From Actinomycetales bacterium (GTDB taxonomy: Bacteria; Actinomycetota; Actinomycetes; Actinomycetales; Cellulomonadaceae), in contig JAHLLI010000002.1 in NCBI GenBank assembly GCA_020444245.1, positions 1 to 64,000 of the forward strand: a stretch of DNA of 64,000 bases, written 5' to 3'. Numbering within the stretch: the stretch's first letter is position 1; every line of letters begins with the position of its first letter. The position numbers and the translations under genes are program-made. The notes beneath the pieces are model-generated. The model ran no database searches, was not told the origin of the DNA, and was given only the letters and a program-made list of their open reading frames with translations. This document shows positions 16,695 to 25,984 of this stretch, piece by piece.

Positions 16695-17588
16695 ATGACC
16701 AGCAAGCTGCAGCTGAGGGAACAGTTCTCGGCGTGCGGAGCGCCGCTGCGCGTGGACGTCTACGGCAGCCAGCCGCGCGAGCACGTGCTCGACGACCTGA
16801 CGTTCCTCAACTACCGGCTCGCCGAGGTGGTCATCTCGCCCGAGATCACGGTGGACACCCCCGACATCGTCTGGCAGATGGACGGTGAGAAGGGTGTGAG
16901 CTACGACGGCCACACCATGACGTTCACGGGCGACTGGCCGGCCGGACCGCTGCAGAAGGCGATCGTCACGATGCTGACCCTCCGGATGGAGGAGATCGGC
17001 CTGCACCCCTTCCACTCCGCGGCGGTCAACTACCGCGGCAAGACGGTCCTGGTCCTCGGCGGCGAGTCGAACCACGGCAAGTCCATGGCACTGATCGAGG
17101 CCGGCGTCCGCGGCGGTGTGCAGGTCGCCTCCGAGACCTCCGTGATCGACGAGCAGGGCGTGGTGGTCAAGGGCTCGGTGGAGCCGTTCCTGATCAAGCG
17201 CACCGAGGGCACCGAGCGTGCCGACAAGGCGGCCCCCAACAAGGGCGTCGAGAAGTTCTGGGGCGCCATGCCCACCTGGGAGATCACCGACCAGCCCGCC
17301 GAGATCGACGTGGTGCTGGTCCCGGCGATCGACGGGAACTTCGACCCGAGCACCACCGAGCTCATCCCGTTCGAGAAGCAGTTCCAGTCGCTGCACTCGC
17401 TGCAGAACTACCTGCTCACCAACGAGCTCCTCGCGCCCGGGCACCCGATGCCCGTGGTCGACACCGACGAGCGCCGCCAGGCCAGGGCCGACTTCCTGCA
17501 GTCGTTCTGCACCCGGCCGTTCTTCTTCATCCGTGCGGCGACGCCGCAGGTCCTGCTCGACGAGTTCGACAAGACCTACGACGCCTAG
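16695..17588 (+). CDS. HPr-kinase-like P-loop protein, function unknown
   Basis: 297 residues. A nucleotide-binding loop GGESNHGKSM (about residues 121-130) is followed by RGGVQVASETSVIDEQG. This pairing of P-loop and an acidic strand resembles the HprK/PEP-carboxykinase fold, but the rest does not look like HprK of the sugar phosphotransferase system. The aromatic YDGHTMTFTGDW block and the C-terminal QSFCTRPFFFIRA have no meaning to me. ATG preceded by GGAAGGG. First gene of the operon with cyclase, dehydrogenase and molybdenum hydroxylase. Possibly a small-molecule kinase of the same pathway, which is inferred from position only. Confidence 0.6.
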   Translation: MTSKLQLREQFSACGAPLRVDVYGSQPREHVLDDLTFLNYRLAEVVISPEITVDTPDIVWQMDGEKGVSYDGHTMTFTGDWPAGPLQKAIVTMLTLRMEEIGLHPFHSAAVNYRGKTVLVLGGESNHGKSMALIEAGVRGGVQVASETSVIDEQGVVVKGSVEPFLIKRTEGTERADKAAPNKGVEKFWGAMPTWEITDQPAEIDVVLVPAIDGNFDPSTTELIPFEKQFQSLHSLQNYLLTNELLAPGHPMPVVDTDERRQARADFLQSFCTRPFFFIRAATPQVLLDEFDKTYDA

Positions 17589-17655
17589 GGCCGATCTGGG
17601 CACGTCGGCCCAGACACGGACCCCGAACGACCACCACGCTGCAGGAGATGAACCG

Positions 17656-18546
17656 ATGAGCACCTACGACGAGCTCGGCCGGATGGCCGACTTCCCGGCC
17701 GACCAGGTCGTGAAGGCCGCCTCGATGATCCGCACCGGGACCATGGTGTCGCTCGCCGGCGTGCGGTTCCCCGGCATGCCGCTGTTCCCCGGTCATCCCC
17801 CGTTCCAGGTGCTCAACTACCGCACCCCCCGGGGCATCCGGGCGACCGGAGCCGAGCCGTGGGGTCCGGTCAACGACGTCGGGCTCGGCTACATGGCCGA
17901 GTACCTGATGGCGTCGTCGCACTCGGGTGCGCACGTCGACGCCCTCGCCCACATGACGGTCGGCGAGGACATGCACTGGTACGGCGGGGGCAACCCCGAC
18001 GAGCACCTGAGCGACTTCGGGCCGATGGTCGGGGACGCGTCCCACCTGCCGCCGTTCTTCACCCGCGGCGTCCTGGTGGACGTGCCCGGGCACCGCGGCG
18101 TGCGGTCCCTGGAGGCCGGCGAGCCGGTCGGCGTCGACGAGGTGAAGCAGATCCTCGACGACCAGGGCGTCGAGGTCCGGCCCTGGGACGTGGTGCTGTT
18201 CCGGACCGGGTACCTGAGCTGGTGGCCGGACGCCGAGCAGCTCGCGGCGCACCGCACCGCGGGCCCGGACGTCTCCGTGGCGCACTGGCTGCTCGAGAAG
18301 GGCGTGGTCGCGGCCGGGTCGGACACCGAGACGTTCGAGGTCCAGCCCGCCCCGGACCCCGGCCCGGAGGGCAACCCGCAGCCCGTCCACACCGCGCTGC
18401 TCATCGAGAACGGTGTCTACATCCTCGAGAGCGTCGACCTCGAGGAGATCGCGCGCCGCAAGGTCTACGAGTTCTGCTTCGTCGCGCTCCCGCTGAAGAT
18501 CCGCGGCGCGACGGGCTCGATGGTCGACCCCGTCGCCATCTACTGA
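17656..18546 (+). CDS. Cyclase-family metal-dependent hydrolase
   Basis: 296 residues. Metal-binding signature of the cyclase/kynurenine-formamidase superfamily: SSHSGAHVDALAHM (about residues 93-106, HxGTHxDxxxH type), followed by GVLVDVPGHRG and DVVLFRTGY. Relatives include kynurenine formamidase and isatin hydrolase, which open amide or lactam rings using Mn or Zn. In this operon it probably hydrolyses the product of the molybdenum hydroxylase or an upstream lactone/lactam. Substrate not known. RBS-like GGAG about 10 nt before the ATG. Confidence 0.8.
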   Translation: MSTYDELGRMADFPADQVVKAASMIRTGTMVSLAGVRFPGMPLFPGHPPFQVLNYRTPRGIRATGAEPWGPVNDVGLGYMAEYLMASSHSGAHVDALAHMTVGEDMHWYGGGNPDEHLSDFGPMVGDASHLPPFFTRGVLVDVPGHRGVRSLEAGEPVGVDEVKQILDDQGVEVRPWDVVLFRTGYLSWWPDAEQLAAHRTAGPDVSVAHWLLEKGVVAAGSDTETFEVQPAPDPGPEGNPQPVHTALLIENGVYILESVDLEEIARRKVYEFCFVALPLKIRGATGSMVDPVAIY

Positions 18547-18571
18547 CACCCCGAACAGGAGAGACGCAGGC

Positions 18572-19627
18572 ATGACTGAGACGATGGAAGCCCTGGTGGT
18601 CCTCGAGCCCTCGGTGCTGGAGATCCAGCAGATCCCGGTGCCCGAGCCGGGCCCGAACGAGGTCCTGGCGCGGGTGCGCTCGGTGTCGATCTGCGGCACC
18701 GACGCCCACCTGATCCACGGCGACTACCCGGGCTTCTGGCCGCCCGCGTTCCCGTTCACCCCCGGCCACGAGTGGGCCGGGGAGATCGTGGCGCTCGGCG
18801 AGGGTGCGGACAAGCTCGGCTGGAAGGTCGGCGACCGGGTGGCCGGCACGAGCCACAACGCCTGCGGCGTGTGCCAGAAGTGCGTCGAGGGCCGGTACAA
18901 CCTCTGCGAGAACTACGGCAAGCCGGGGCTCCACAAGCAGTACGGCCACAGCTACCAGGGTGTCGACGCCACCTACGCGGTGCACAACGTCAAGTGCATC
19001 TTCAAGCTGCCCGACTCGATCTCGTTCGACGAGGGCGCGGTGGTCGACCCGGCGAGCATCGCCCTGCACGTGGCCCGGCGCGGCAACATCCAGCCCGGTG
19101 ACACGGTGGTCGTCACCGGCGCCGGCTCGGTGGGCCTGCTCGCCGGCGACAGCGCATTGGTCTGCGGTGCCGCCCGGGTGATCGTGGTCGGGCGCGGCTA
19201 CCGCCTCGCGAAGGCCGCCGAGATGGGCTTCGAGACCGTCGACACCAAGGACGGCGACCCGGTCGCCACGGTCCGGGCGCTCACCGACGGGCTCGGCGCG
19301 GACGTGGTGCTCGAGTGCGCCGGCGTGCCCGAGACCCTCCAGTGGGCGATGGCCATGCTGCGGCGCGGCGGGCGGTGCGCCATGGTCGGCATCCCCACCG
19401 AGGCGGTGGCTCTGAACGTCCAGCCGCTCGTGCTCGACGAGCTCGAGCTGGTCGGCTCGCGCGCCTCGGCCGGAGAGATGCGGCGGGTCATGCCGTTCGT
19501 GGCCGACGGTCGGGTGCGGGTCGGCGAGCTCATCACGCACCACTTCGCGCTGACGGACTACCAGCAGGCGCTCGACACCTTCAACGACCGCACCTCCGGT
19601 GCGATCAAGATCATCGTTCATCCCTGA
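18572..19627 (+). CDS. Zinc-dependent alcohol/polyol dehydrogenase (MDR)
   Basis: 351 residues with all zinc ligands of the MDR polyol-dehydrogenase type: catalytic Cys in SICGTDAH (about 40), His-Glu in GHEWAGE (about 66), and the structural-zinc cysteines in ACGVCQKCVEGRYNLC. The Rossmann motif GAGSVGLLAG lies near residue 175. It oxidises a secondary alcohol or polyol with NAD(P). Only 25 nt behind the cyclase gene and before the hydroxylase subunits, so part of one pathway. Confidence 0.88.
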   Translation: MTETMEALVVLEPSVLEIQQIPVPEPGPNEVLARVRSVSICGTDAHLIHGDYPGFWPPAFPFTPGHEWAGEIVALGEGADKLGWKVGDRVAGTSHNACGVCQKCVEGRYNLCENYGKPGLHKQYGHSYQGVDATYAVHNVKCIFKLPDSISFDEGAVVDPASIALHVARRGNIQPGDTVVVTGAGSVGLLAGDSALVCGAARVIVVGRGYRLAKAAEMGFETVDTKDGDPVATVRALTDGLGADVVLECAGVPETLQWAMAMLRRGGRCAMVGIPTEAVALNVQPLVLDELELVGSRASAGEMRRVMPFVADGRVRVGELITHHFALTDYQQALDTFNDRTSGAIKIIVHP

Positions 19628-19696
19628 CAGCTCCGACCGACGCCGGGCACGGCGCCGGGCGGCTCGTGACAGTCGCTCGAGGAAAGGTCTACGTCG

Positions 19697-20545
19697 ATGG
19701 TGACGTACTACAAGGCACACGCCGTGGCCGACGCCCTGGAGGTTCTGGGGCGCAAGGACGTCGACGCCAGGGCCCTGCTCGGAGGCACCGACCTCCTGGT
19801 GGGGCTGGACGATCGGCTCGACAGCGCACCGGGCGTCGTGGTGGACCTCAAAGGTCTCGCCGACGAGACCCCGCTCGCCGTCGAGGACAGCGGGGTACGG
19901 ATCGGCCTGACCGTGACGATGGCCGACCTCGTGGCGAACCCGACGGTCGCCGCCTGGTACCCGGCCCTCGTCCAGGCCGCGGGCGTGGTCGGCTCGGTGG
20001 CGATCCGCAACCGCGCCACCGTGGTCGGCAACATCTGCAACGCCTCGCCGGCGAGCGACACGGCCCCCGCGCTCCTCGTGCACGGCGCGAACGTGCGGAT
20101 CGCCTCGGCCGACGGCGAGCGCGTGGTCCCGATCTCGGAGTTCTTCGTGGCCCCGCGGGTCACCACGTGCGGCCGCGGCGAGCTCGTCACCGCCGTCGAG
20201 CTCCCCCGCCCGGTCCCGGGCACCGGCAGCGCGTTCCAACGGCTGACGAGGCGCTGGGGCGTGGACCTGGCGACCGTGAGCGTCGCGGCCGCGGTGCACG
20301 GCGACGGCCGGATCCAGCTCGGGCTCGGGGCGGTGGCGCCCACCCCGCTGCTGGTCGACCTGCCTGCCGGGACCGACCTGGCCGACCGCGCGGTGCTCGA
20401 CCCGGTGCTCGACGAGGCGCTGGCCGTGGCCACGCCGATCTCGGACATCCGCGCGGCCGCCGACTACCGCACGGCGATGGTGCGTGAGCTGGCCGCCCGC
20501 GCACTCCAGGCGGCACTCGACTCGACGAGGAGGACCCAGGCATGA
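19697..20545 (+). CDS. Molybdenum hydroxylase, FAD-binding medium subunit
   Basis: 282 residues, the normal length for the CoxM/XdhB-type subunit. FAD-binding motifs: LLGGTDLLVGL (about residues 27-37) and IRNRATVVGNICNASPASD (about 102-120). It passes electrons from the [2Fe-2S] subunit to NAD or another acceptor. Gene order is medium-small-large, and its last codons overlap the small-subunit start by 4 bp. Confidence 0.92.
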   Translation: MVTYYKAHAVADALEVLGRKDVDARALLGGTDLLVGLDDRLDSAPGVVVDLKGLADETPLAVEDSGVRIGLTVTMADLVANPTVAAWYPALVQAAGVVGSVAIRNRATVVGNICNASPASDTAPALLVHGANVRIASADGERVVPISEFFVAPRVTTCGRGELVTAVELPRPVPGTGSAFQRLTRRWGVDLATVSVAAAVHGDGRIQLGLGAVAPTPLLVDLPAGTDLADRAVLDPVLDEALAVATPISDIRAAADYRTAMVRELAARALQAALDSTRRTQA

Positions 20546-21036
20546 GCGTCGGTACCGGGTCGCTGGTGACGGTCACCGCGACGATCAACGGCGAGACCCG
20601 CACGTTCACCGTGCCGGGCCACCGCACCCTGCTGGACGCGCTGCGCTCGGAGCTGGGCCTGACCGGCACCAAGAGCAGCTGCACCGAGGGTGAGTGCGGG
20701 GCGTGCACCGTCATGCTCGACGGCCACGCGGTCAACTCCTGCCTGGTGCTCGCCGCCGAGGTCGACGGCCACGAGGTCGTCACCATCGAGGGCCTCTCCG
20801 TCGACGGCGGGACCGACCTGCAGCAGGCGTTCCTGGAGCACGGCGCCGTGCAGTGCGGGTTCTGCATCCCCGGCCAGGTGATGTCCGCCGAGTACCTGCT
20901 GTCGCACAACCCGGACCCCAGCGTCGAGGAGATCCGGGACGCGCTGTCCGGGAACCTCTGCCGCTGCGCCAGCTACAACCGGATCGTCGAGGCGGTCCGC
21001 CAGACCGCGGAGAAGAGGGTGAGCACCCGTGGGTGA
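20542..21036 (+). CDS. Molybdenum hydroxylase, [2Fe-2S] small subunit
   Basis: 164 residues carrying two iron-sulfur clusters. The plant-ferredoxin-type cluster is bound by CTEGECGACTVMLDG...SC. The second cluster uses QCGFCIPGQ and NLCRCASYNRI in the C-terminal helical domain. It conducts electrons from the molybdenum centre to FAD. Overlaps the genes on both sides, so the three subunits are made in fixed ratio. Confidence 0.94.
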   Translation: MSVGTGSLVTVTATINGETRTFTVPGHRTLLDALRSELGLTGTKSSCTEGECGACTVMLDGHAVNSCLVLAAEVDGHEVVTIEGLSVDGGTDLQQAFLEHGAVQCGFCIPGQVMSAEYLLSHNPDPSVEEIRDALSGNLCRCASYNRIVEAVRQTAEKRVSTRG

Positions 21037-23347
21037 CGCACTGAGGTCACAGGAGGTCGGAACCCTGCGGCCGGACGGGAACGTCGGCACCAGGACCAAG
21101 CGCTACGGCGGGCTCGAGCGGGCCAGCGGCGCGCAGAAGTACGTCGCCGACCTCGAGTTCCCCGAGGCCCTCCAGGTCGCGATCGTCACGATCCCGGTGG
21201 GCTGCGCCGACATCCTCGGCGTCGACACCGCCGAGGCCGAGGCCATGCCCGGCGTCGTCGGCGTGCTCACCGCCGCTGATCTGCCCAGCCCGATGCCGCG
21301 GTTCGGCGTCTCGCACAAGGACCGTCCGGTGATGGCCGACGGCCGGGTCAACTTCTACGGCGAGCCGGTCGCGGCCGTCGCCGCCCTGACCCAGGAGCAG
21401 GCCGACGCGGCCGCGCGAGTGGTGAAGGTGGACTACCGCGAGCTGCCTGGCGTCTACACGCTCGACGCCGCGCTGGCGCCCGGCGCCCACCTCGTGCAGG
21501 ACCCGAGCGACCCGACCAAGCGGGCCGGCGACGCGCTGCGCGAGACCAACGTGATCGAGGAGCAGACGATCGCGTGGGGCGACCTCGCCGAGCAGGAGGC
21601 CAAGGCGGCCCTGGTGGTCGAGGACTCCTACAGCTACCCGATGATGACCCAGTTCCCGATCGAGCCGCTCGCGGTGATCGCGGAGCCCACCGACGTGGGC
21701 GGGCTGACCCTGTACACCCCCGTCCAGCACCCCTACCTCATGCAGCGGATCGTCGCCGGCCTGGTCGGCAAGACGCTGGGCCAGGTCCACGTCATCGCGC
21801 CCGACCCCGGCGGCGGCTTCGGCGGCAAGCAGATCCCCAAGTACGAGCCGCTGATGGCGTTCCTCGCGCTCAAGCTCGGCCGGACCGTCCGGCTCACGCT
21901 GAACCTGGCGGAGACCACCACGGCGATCCGCCGGGCCGGCGCCACGGTGCACGCCAGGACGGGCTTCACGTCCGAGGGCGACATCGTGTTCCACCACGTG
22001 AGGATCGACTACCAGATCGGTGCGTACGCCGACGTCGCCCCGCGCGTGATGACCAAGGGCAGCTACGTCGGCGGCGGCCCCTACCGCCTGCCGGCGTGCC
22101 TGATCGAGGCGCGTGCGGTGCTGACCAACACCCCGGTCAGCACGGCCATGCGCGGCTACGGCGCACCGCAGATCAGCTGGGCGACCGAGTCCCAGATCAC
22201 CGACGGCGCCCGGCGCCTCGGTCTGGACCCGGCGCGCGTCCGGCTGCGCAACCTGGTCGAGAACGGCGAGGAGTTCGTCAAGGGCGAGTTCGCCGGCAAG
22301 GCCGACGGGGAGTGGAAGCAGGCCGTCGAGAAGGCGATGGAGCTGGCCGGCTGGGATGACCCGCTGCCCCCGAACCGGGGTCGCGGCATCGCGGTGGGCA
22401 TCAAGTCCAGCGCGACGTCCGGGCTGTCCCAGAGCCTGGTCCGGCTGCTGTACGACGGCAGCGCGATCGTCTACGCGGGCACGTCCGACATGGGACAGGG
22501 CGCCAGGACCATCTGGGCCCAGACCGTGGCCGACGAGCTCGGCGTCCCGCTCGAGAAGGTCACCGTGATCAGCGGTGACACCGACCTGGTGCCGTTCGAC
22601 CTGCAGACGTCGGCGAGCCGCTCGACGGTGTTCATGGGCACCGCGGTGCTCCGGGCCTGCCGGGACGTGCGCCGGCAGGTGCGTGAGATGTACGCCGAGC
22701 GCGTCGGCGTGGAGCCCGGTGAGCTCGACGACGAGCCCGGCGCGGTGCTCACCGCCGAGGGCGCCGTGGCGCTGGACGAGGCGGCCCGGATCGGGCTCGG
22801 CGCGCTGCGCGGCGAGGTCCTCGGTCAGGGCACCTGCCGGCTCGAGGGGCGCAAGGGCCACCCGCTGGGCGGCGACGCGTCGTTCTACGAGTTCAACTGC
22901 TCGATCAGCGAGGTGGAGCTGGACGCCGGCACGGGTCAGTTCGTCATCACCCGCCACGTGTCGGTCAGCGACGTGGGTACCGAGCTCAACCCCATCCAGG
23001 TCACCGCCCAGGAGGAGGGCGGCGCGATCATGGGGATCGGCCAGGCCGACATGGAGCAGCTCGTCTTCGACGAGCACGGTCGACTGCTCAACCCGAGCGC
23101 GATCGACTACCGGGTGCCCACCTACAAGGACGTGCCGTTGGAGCTCTTCACGAGCGCCGTCGAGAACCACGACGGACCAGGCCCGTACGGCTCCAAGGGC
23201 ATGAGCGAAGGCCCGATCCTGTGCACGGGGGCTGCCCTCGGGGCGGCCGTCACGGCGGCGGCAGGGGTCAAGATCACCGACCTCCCGCTCACCGCCGAGC
23301 GCATCTGGAGAGCGACCCGAGCCGCGGCGGAGGGCGCCATCGCCTGA
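21029..23347 (+). CDS. Molybdenum hydroxylase, molybdopterin-binding large subunit
   Basis: 772 residues, GTG start. Xanthine-dehydrogenase superfamily marks: DPGGGFGGKQIPKYEP (about 268-283), STAMRGYGAPQ (about 370-380, equivalent to FRGFGGPQ), MGQGARTIW, and the catalytic Glu of KGMSEGP near residue 720. It lacks the AYxCSFR loop of carbon-monoxide dehydrogenase. It therefore belongs with xanthine/aldehyde/N-heterocycle oxidising enzymes. The active-site segments do not identify the substrate. It needs the cytosine-dinucleotide Moco supplied by the neighbouring mocA/xdhC genes. Confidence 0.93.
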   Translation: MGDALRSQEVGTLRPDGNVGTRTKRYGGLERASGAQKYVADLEFPEALQVAIVTIPVGCADILGVDTAEAEAMPGVVGVLTAADLPSPMPRFGVSHKDRPVMADGRVNFYGEPVAAVAALTQEQADAAARVVKVDYRELPGVYTLDAALAPGAHLVQDPSDPTKRAGDALRETNVIEEQTIAWGDLAEQEAKAALVVEDSYSYPMMTQFPIEPLAVIAEPTDVGGLTLYTPVQHPYLMQRIVAGLVGKTLGQVHVIAPDPGGGFGGKQIPKYEPLMAFLALKLGRTVRLTLNLAETTTAIRRAGATVHARTGFTSEGDIVFHHVRIDYQIGAYADVAPRVMTKGSYVGGGPYRLPACLIEARAVLTNTPVSTAMRGYGAPQISWATESQITDGARRLGLDPARVRLRNLVENGEEFVKGEFAGKADGEWKQAVEKAMELAGWDDPLPPNRGRGIAVGIKSSATSGLSQSLVRLLYDGSAIVYAGTSDMGQGARTIWAQTVADELGVPLEKVTVISGDTDLVPFDLQTSASRSTVFMGTAVLRACRDVRRQVREMYAERVGVEPGELDDEPGAVLTAEGAVALDEAARIGLGALRGEVLGQGTCRLEGRKGHPLGGDASFYEFNCSISEVELDAGTGQFVITRHVSVSDVGTELNPIQVTAQEEGGAIMGIGQADMEQLVFDEHGRLLNPSAIDYRVPTYKDVPLELFTSAVENHDGPGPYGSKGMSEGPILCTGAALGAAVTAAAGVKITDLPLTAERIWRATRAAAEGAIA

Positions 23348-23491
23348 GCCGTACGCATCACCGGTCCGTCGACCGCTCGGCCACGCCGCGGCACGCCACG
23401 GCGTGATCCGGTCGCGCCGTCGAGCCGCACATACCGCCCACAGCGCAGTGGAGACGGTGCCTCGGCACCGTGGTAGCGAAGGAGGAGTTGC

Positions 23492-24748
23492 GTGACCAGG
23501 AATCCGACCGTCTGTCTTGCTGGCACCCTCGACACCAAGGGCGTCGAGTACAAGTACGTCAAGGAGTGCATCGAGAACCAGGGCGTCGACGTCCTCATGG
23601 TCGACTGCGGGGTGATCGGCGAGCCGTACTTCACGCCGGACATCCCGTCGAGCGAGGTGGCCGCCGCGGCGGGCGTCGACCTGGCCGAGTTCGCCGAGCG
23701 CAAGGAAGGCGCCGAGGGCCGGACCAAGGCGGTCCTGTCGATGGGCCGTGGCCTGGGCGTCGTGCTCCAGAAGCTCTACGACGAGGGCCGCATCGACGCG
23801 GTCTTCGGCATGGGTGGCACCGGTGGTACCGACCTGCTCAGCCCGGCGTTCCGCGAGCTGCCGATCGGCTTCCCGAAGATGATCGTGTCGACGATGGGCT
23901 CGGGCAACACCAAGCCGTACGTCGGCCCGTCCGACCTGATCATGGCGAACGCCGTGACCGACATCGCCGGCCTGAACCGGATCTCGCTGCTGGTGCTCGG
24001 CAACGCCGCGCACGCCATCGCGGGCATGGCCAAGGGCTACAGCTACGCGCAGAGCCAGGCGAGCGGCAGCAAGCCGCTCGTCGCGATGACGATGTGGGGC
24101 GTCACCACGCCCGGTGTCATGCGCATCCGCGAGCAGCTGGAGCGGGACGGCTTCGAGGTCATCATCTTCCACGCGGTGGGCGAGGGCGCGGGGATGGAGG
24201 CCCTCATCGACAGCGGTGTCATCGACGGCCTGATCGACTACTCGCTGCCGGAGATCCTCAACCACTGGCACAAGGGTCTGTTCGACCCGGGCATCGAGCG
24301 CATGGAGGCTGCGATCCGCACCGGTATCCCGGTGGTCGTGGCGCCCGGCGCGCTCGAGGCGTTCAACTTCGGTGCGCTCACCACGATCCCGCCGGAGTTC
24401 AACGTCCCGGAGCGGTACGTCATCGAGCACAACCCGAACGTCAGCTCGCTGCGTGCGACCGAGGACGAGATGGCCAAGCTCGGCGAGTACGTGGCCGACC
24501 ACGTCAACCGGGCGCCGGGGCCGAAGGCCGTGGCGCTCCCGTGGAAGGCGACCTGCAACTACGCGCGTGAGGGCAGCCCGTGGGAGGGCCTGGACCTCCA
24601 CCCGATGTTCGACCCGCTGCTGAAGACCCTCGACCCGGACGTCGAGGTCGTGCAGATGGACGCGAACATCAACGACCCCGAGTTCGCGGACGCGGTGTAT
24701 GCGCTGTTCCAGGCACGCTGGGAGCAGGCCAAGGCGGCCAAGGAGTAG
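23492..24748 (+). CDS. UPF0261 / Tm-1-like ATP-binding protein
   Basis: 418 residues. It begins TVCLAGTLDTKGVEYKYVKE, the family signature, and has GMGGTGGTDLLSPAF (about residues 107-121) and KMIVSTMGSGNTKPYVGPSDL. The family shares a fold with the ATP-binding half of the plant antiviral protein Tm-1, and no enzymatic role is established. It is often found with a TIM-barrel partner, which is absent here. It follows the hydroxylase large subunit after 144 nt and ends before a strong terminator, so it closes the first transcription unit. Confidence 0.8.
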   Translation: MTRNPTVCLAGTLDTKGVEYKYVKECIENQGVDVLMVDCGVIGEPYFTPDIPSSEVAAAAGVDLAEFAERKEGAEGRTKAVLSMGRGLGVVLQKLYDEGRIDAVFGMGGTGGTDLLSPAFRELPIGFPKMIVSTMGSGNTKPYVGPSDLIMANAVTDIAGLNRISLLVLGNAAHAIAGMAKGYSYAQSQASGSKPLVAMTMWGVTTPGVMRIREQLERDGFEVIIFHAVGEGAGMEALIDSGVIDGLIDYSLPEILNHWHKGLFDPGIERMEAAIRTGIPVVVAPGALEAFNFGALTTIPPEFNVPERYVIEHNPNVSSLRATEDEMAKLGEYVADHVNRAPGPKAVALPWKATCNYAREGSPWEGLDLHPMFDPLLKTLDPDVEVVQMDANINDPEFADAVYALFQARWEQAKAAKE

Positions 24749-24768
24749 GCCGCTGAGGAGATGACCGG

Positions 24769-24820
24769 CCCGGGAGGCCCCGGCGTCCACACCCCACGCG
24801 TGGACGCCGGGCCCCCCGGG
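24769..24820 (+). terminator. Strong hairpin after the UPF0261 gene
   Basis: Arms CCCCGGCGTCCAC and GTGGACGCCGGGC with additional outer pairing CCCGGG/CCCGGG, and a loop of about 9 nt. It separates the hydroxylase operon from xdhC and mocA and may act as a full terminator or reduce read-through. Confidence 0.6.
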
Positions 24821-24898
24821 TCTGCACGGCGGGCCGGTCGCGACCCGCCACACTCGAGACACCGCCGCGGGGCGGTCCGGACGGGAAGGGATGGGCCA

Positions 24899-25984
24899 GT
24901 GCGCGAGATCCTGGAGGCCCTCGGGTCGCCGGCTCCGTGCGCGCTCGTGACGGTGACGCGCACGATGCGCTCGTCGCCGCGCCCGGTCGGGTCCTCGATG
25001 GTGGTCCACGCCGACGGCTCGATCGTGGGCAACATCTCCGCCGGGTGCGTGGACGGCGACGCGGTGCTCACGGCCGAGGACGTCCTGGCCGCCGGCCGGG
25101 CCGTGGTCTCGCGGTACGGCGTGAGCGACGAGACCGCCATGTCGGTCGGCCTGGCCTGCGGCGGCGAGATCGACGTCGTCGTGTCACCCGGACCGGCCGC
25201 GGACCTGGTGGACCTGCTGCGCGGGCTCGAGCGCGACGGGGTCGGGTGCGCGCTGGTCACGGTGGTCTCGCCGGACGTGCTGCGCGGTCGCCACCTGGCC
25301 GTCGGTCCCGACGAGGTGCGCGGCACCACGGGGCGGGCGGCGCTGGACTCGGCGCTGGCCGAGCAGGCTCGTGAGCTGGTCGCGCGCGGGCGCAGCGGTG
25401 CCGTGACCGTGCCGGGCGCCGGTGCGCCCGACGAGCAGTCGGCGACCGCGGTGGTGCAGGTCGCCGTGCCCGCGCCGCGCATGCTGGTCTTCGGCGCCGG
25501 GTCCTTCGCGGGGCCCCTGGTCGCCGCCGGCCGGCTGGTCGGCTACCGGGTCACGCTGTGCGACGCCCGTGCGGCGTTCGCGACCGCCGAGCGGTTCCCC
25601 GACGCCGACGAGGTGGTCGTGGACTGGCCGCACCGCTACCTGGCGGGGACCACCGTGGACGCCCGGACGGTGATCTGCTCGCTGGTGCACGACCCCAAGT
25701 TCGAGATCCCGCTGCTGGTCGCCGCGCTGCGCAGCCCGGCGGGGTACGTGGGCGCGCTGGGCTCGCGGCGCACGCACGCCAAGCGGGTCGAGGCGCTGCG
25801 CCGCGAGGGCCTGGGCGAGGGCGAGATCGCGCGGCTGCGTGCGCCGATCGGCCTGGACCTGGGGGCGACCACCCCCGAGGAGACCGCGATCTCGGTGGTC
25901 GCCGAGGTGGTCGCGGTGCGCGCCGGTGGCAGCGGGCAGGAGCTGCGCGGCACCACGGGTCGGATCCACCGGGAGTCGCCGTGA
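24899..25984 (+). CDS. xdhC: XdhC-type molybdenum-hydroxylase maturation factor
   Basis: 361 residues from GTG at 24899 with GGGAAGGG in front. The N-terminal XdhC/CoxI domain shows SSPRPVGSSMVVHADGS and ISAGCVDGD. The C-terminal Rossmann-like domain shows VFGAGSFAGPLVAAGRLVGY and GYVGALGSRRTHAKRVEAL. XdhC proteins bind Moco, protect its sulfurated form and insert it into the large subunit. Coupled to mocA by a GTGA overlap. Dedicated to the hydroxylase encoded just upstream. Confidence 0.9.
   Translation: MREILEALGSPAPCALVTVTRTMRSSPRPVGSSMVVHADGSIVGNISAGCVDGDAVLTAEDVLAAGRAVVSRYGVSDETAMSVGLACGGEIDVVVSPGPAADLVDLLRGLERDGVGCALVTVVSPDVLRGRHLAVGPDEVRGTTGRAALDSALAEQARELVARGRSGAVTVPGAGAPDEQSATAVVQVAVPAPRMLVFGAGSFAGPLVAAGRLVGYRVTLCDARAAFATAERFPDADEVVVDWPHRYLAGTTVDARTVICSLVHDPKFEIPLLVAALRSPAGYVGALGSRRTHAKRVEALRREGLGEGEIARLRAPIGLDLGATTPEETAISVVAEVVAVRAGGSGQELRGTTGRIHRESP

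Noticed and set aside
21029-23347. Carbon-monoxide dehydrogenase large subunit
   Set aside because: The diagnostic AYxCSFR active-site loop is absent; the sequence has AMRGYGAPQ, as in the xanthine/aldehyde branch.
21047-25009. Long minus-strand frame opposite the hydroxylase large subunit
   Set aside because: Low-complexity Arg/His/Ala/Gly composition, no motifs, and full overlap with conserved plus-strand genes.
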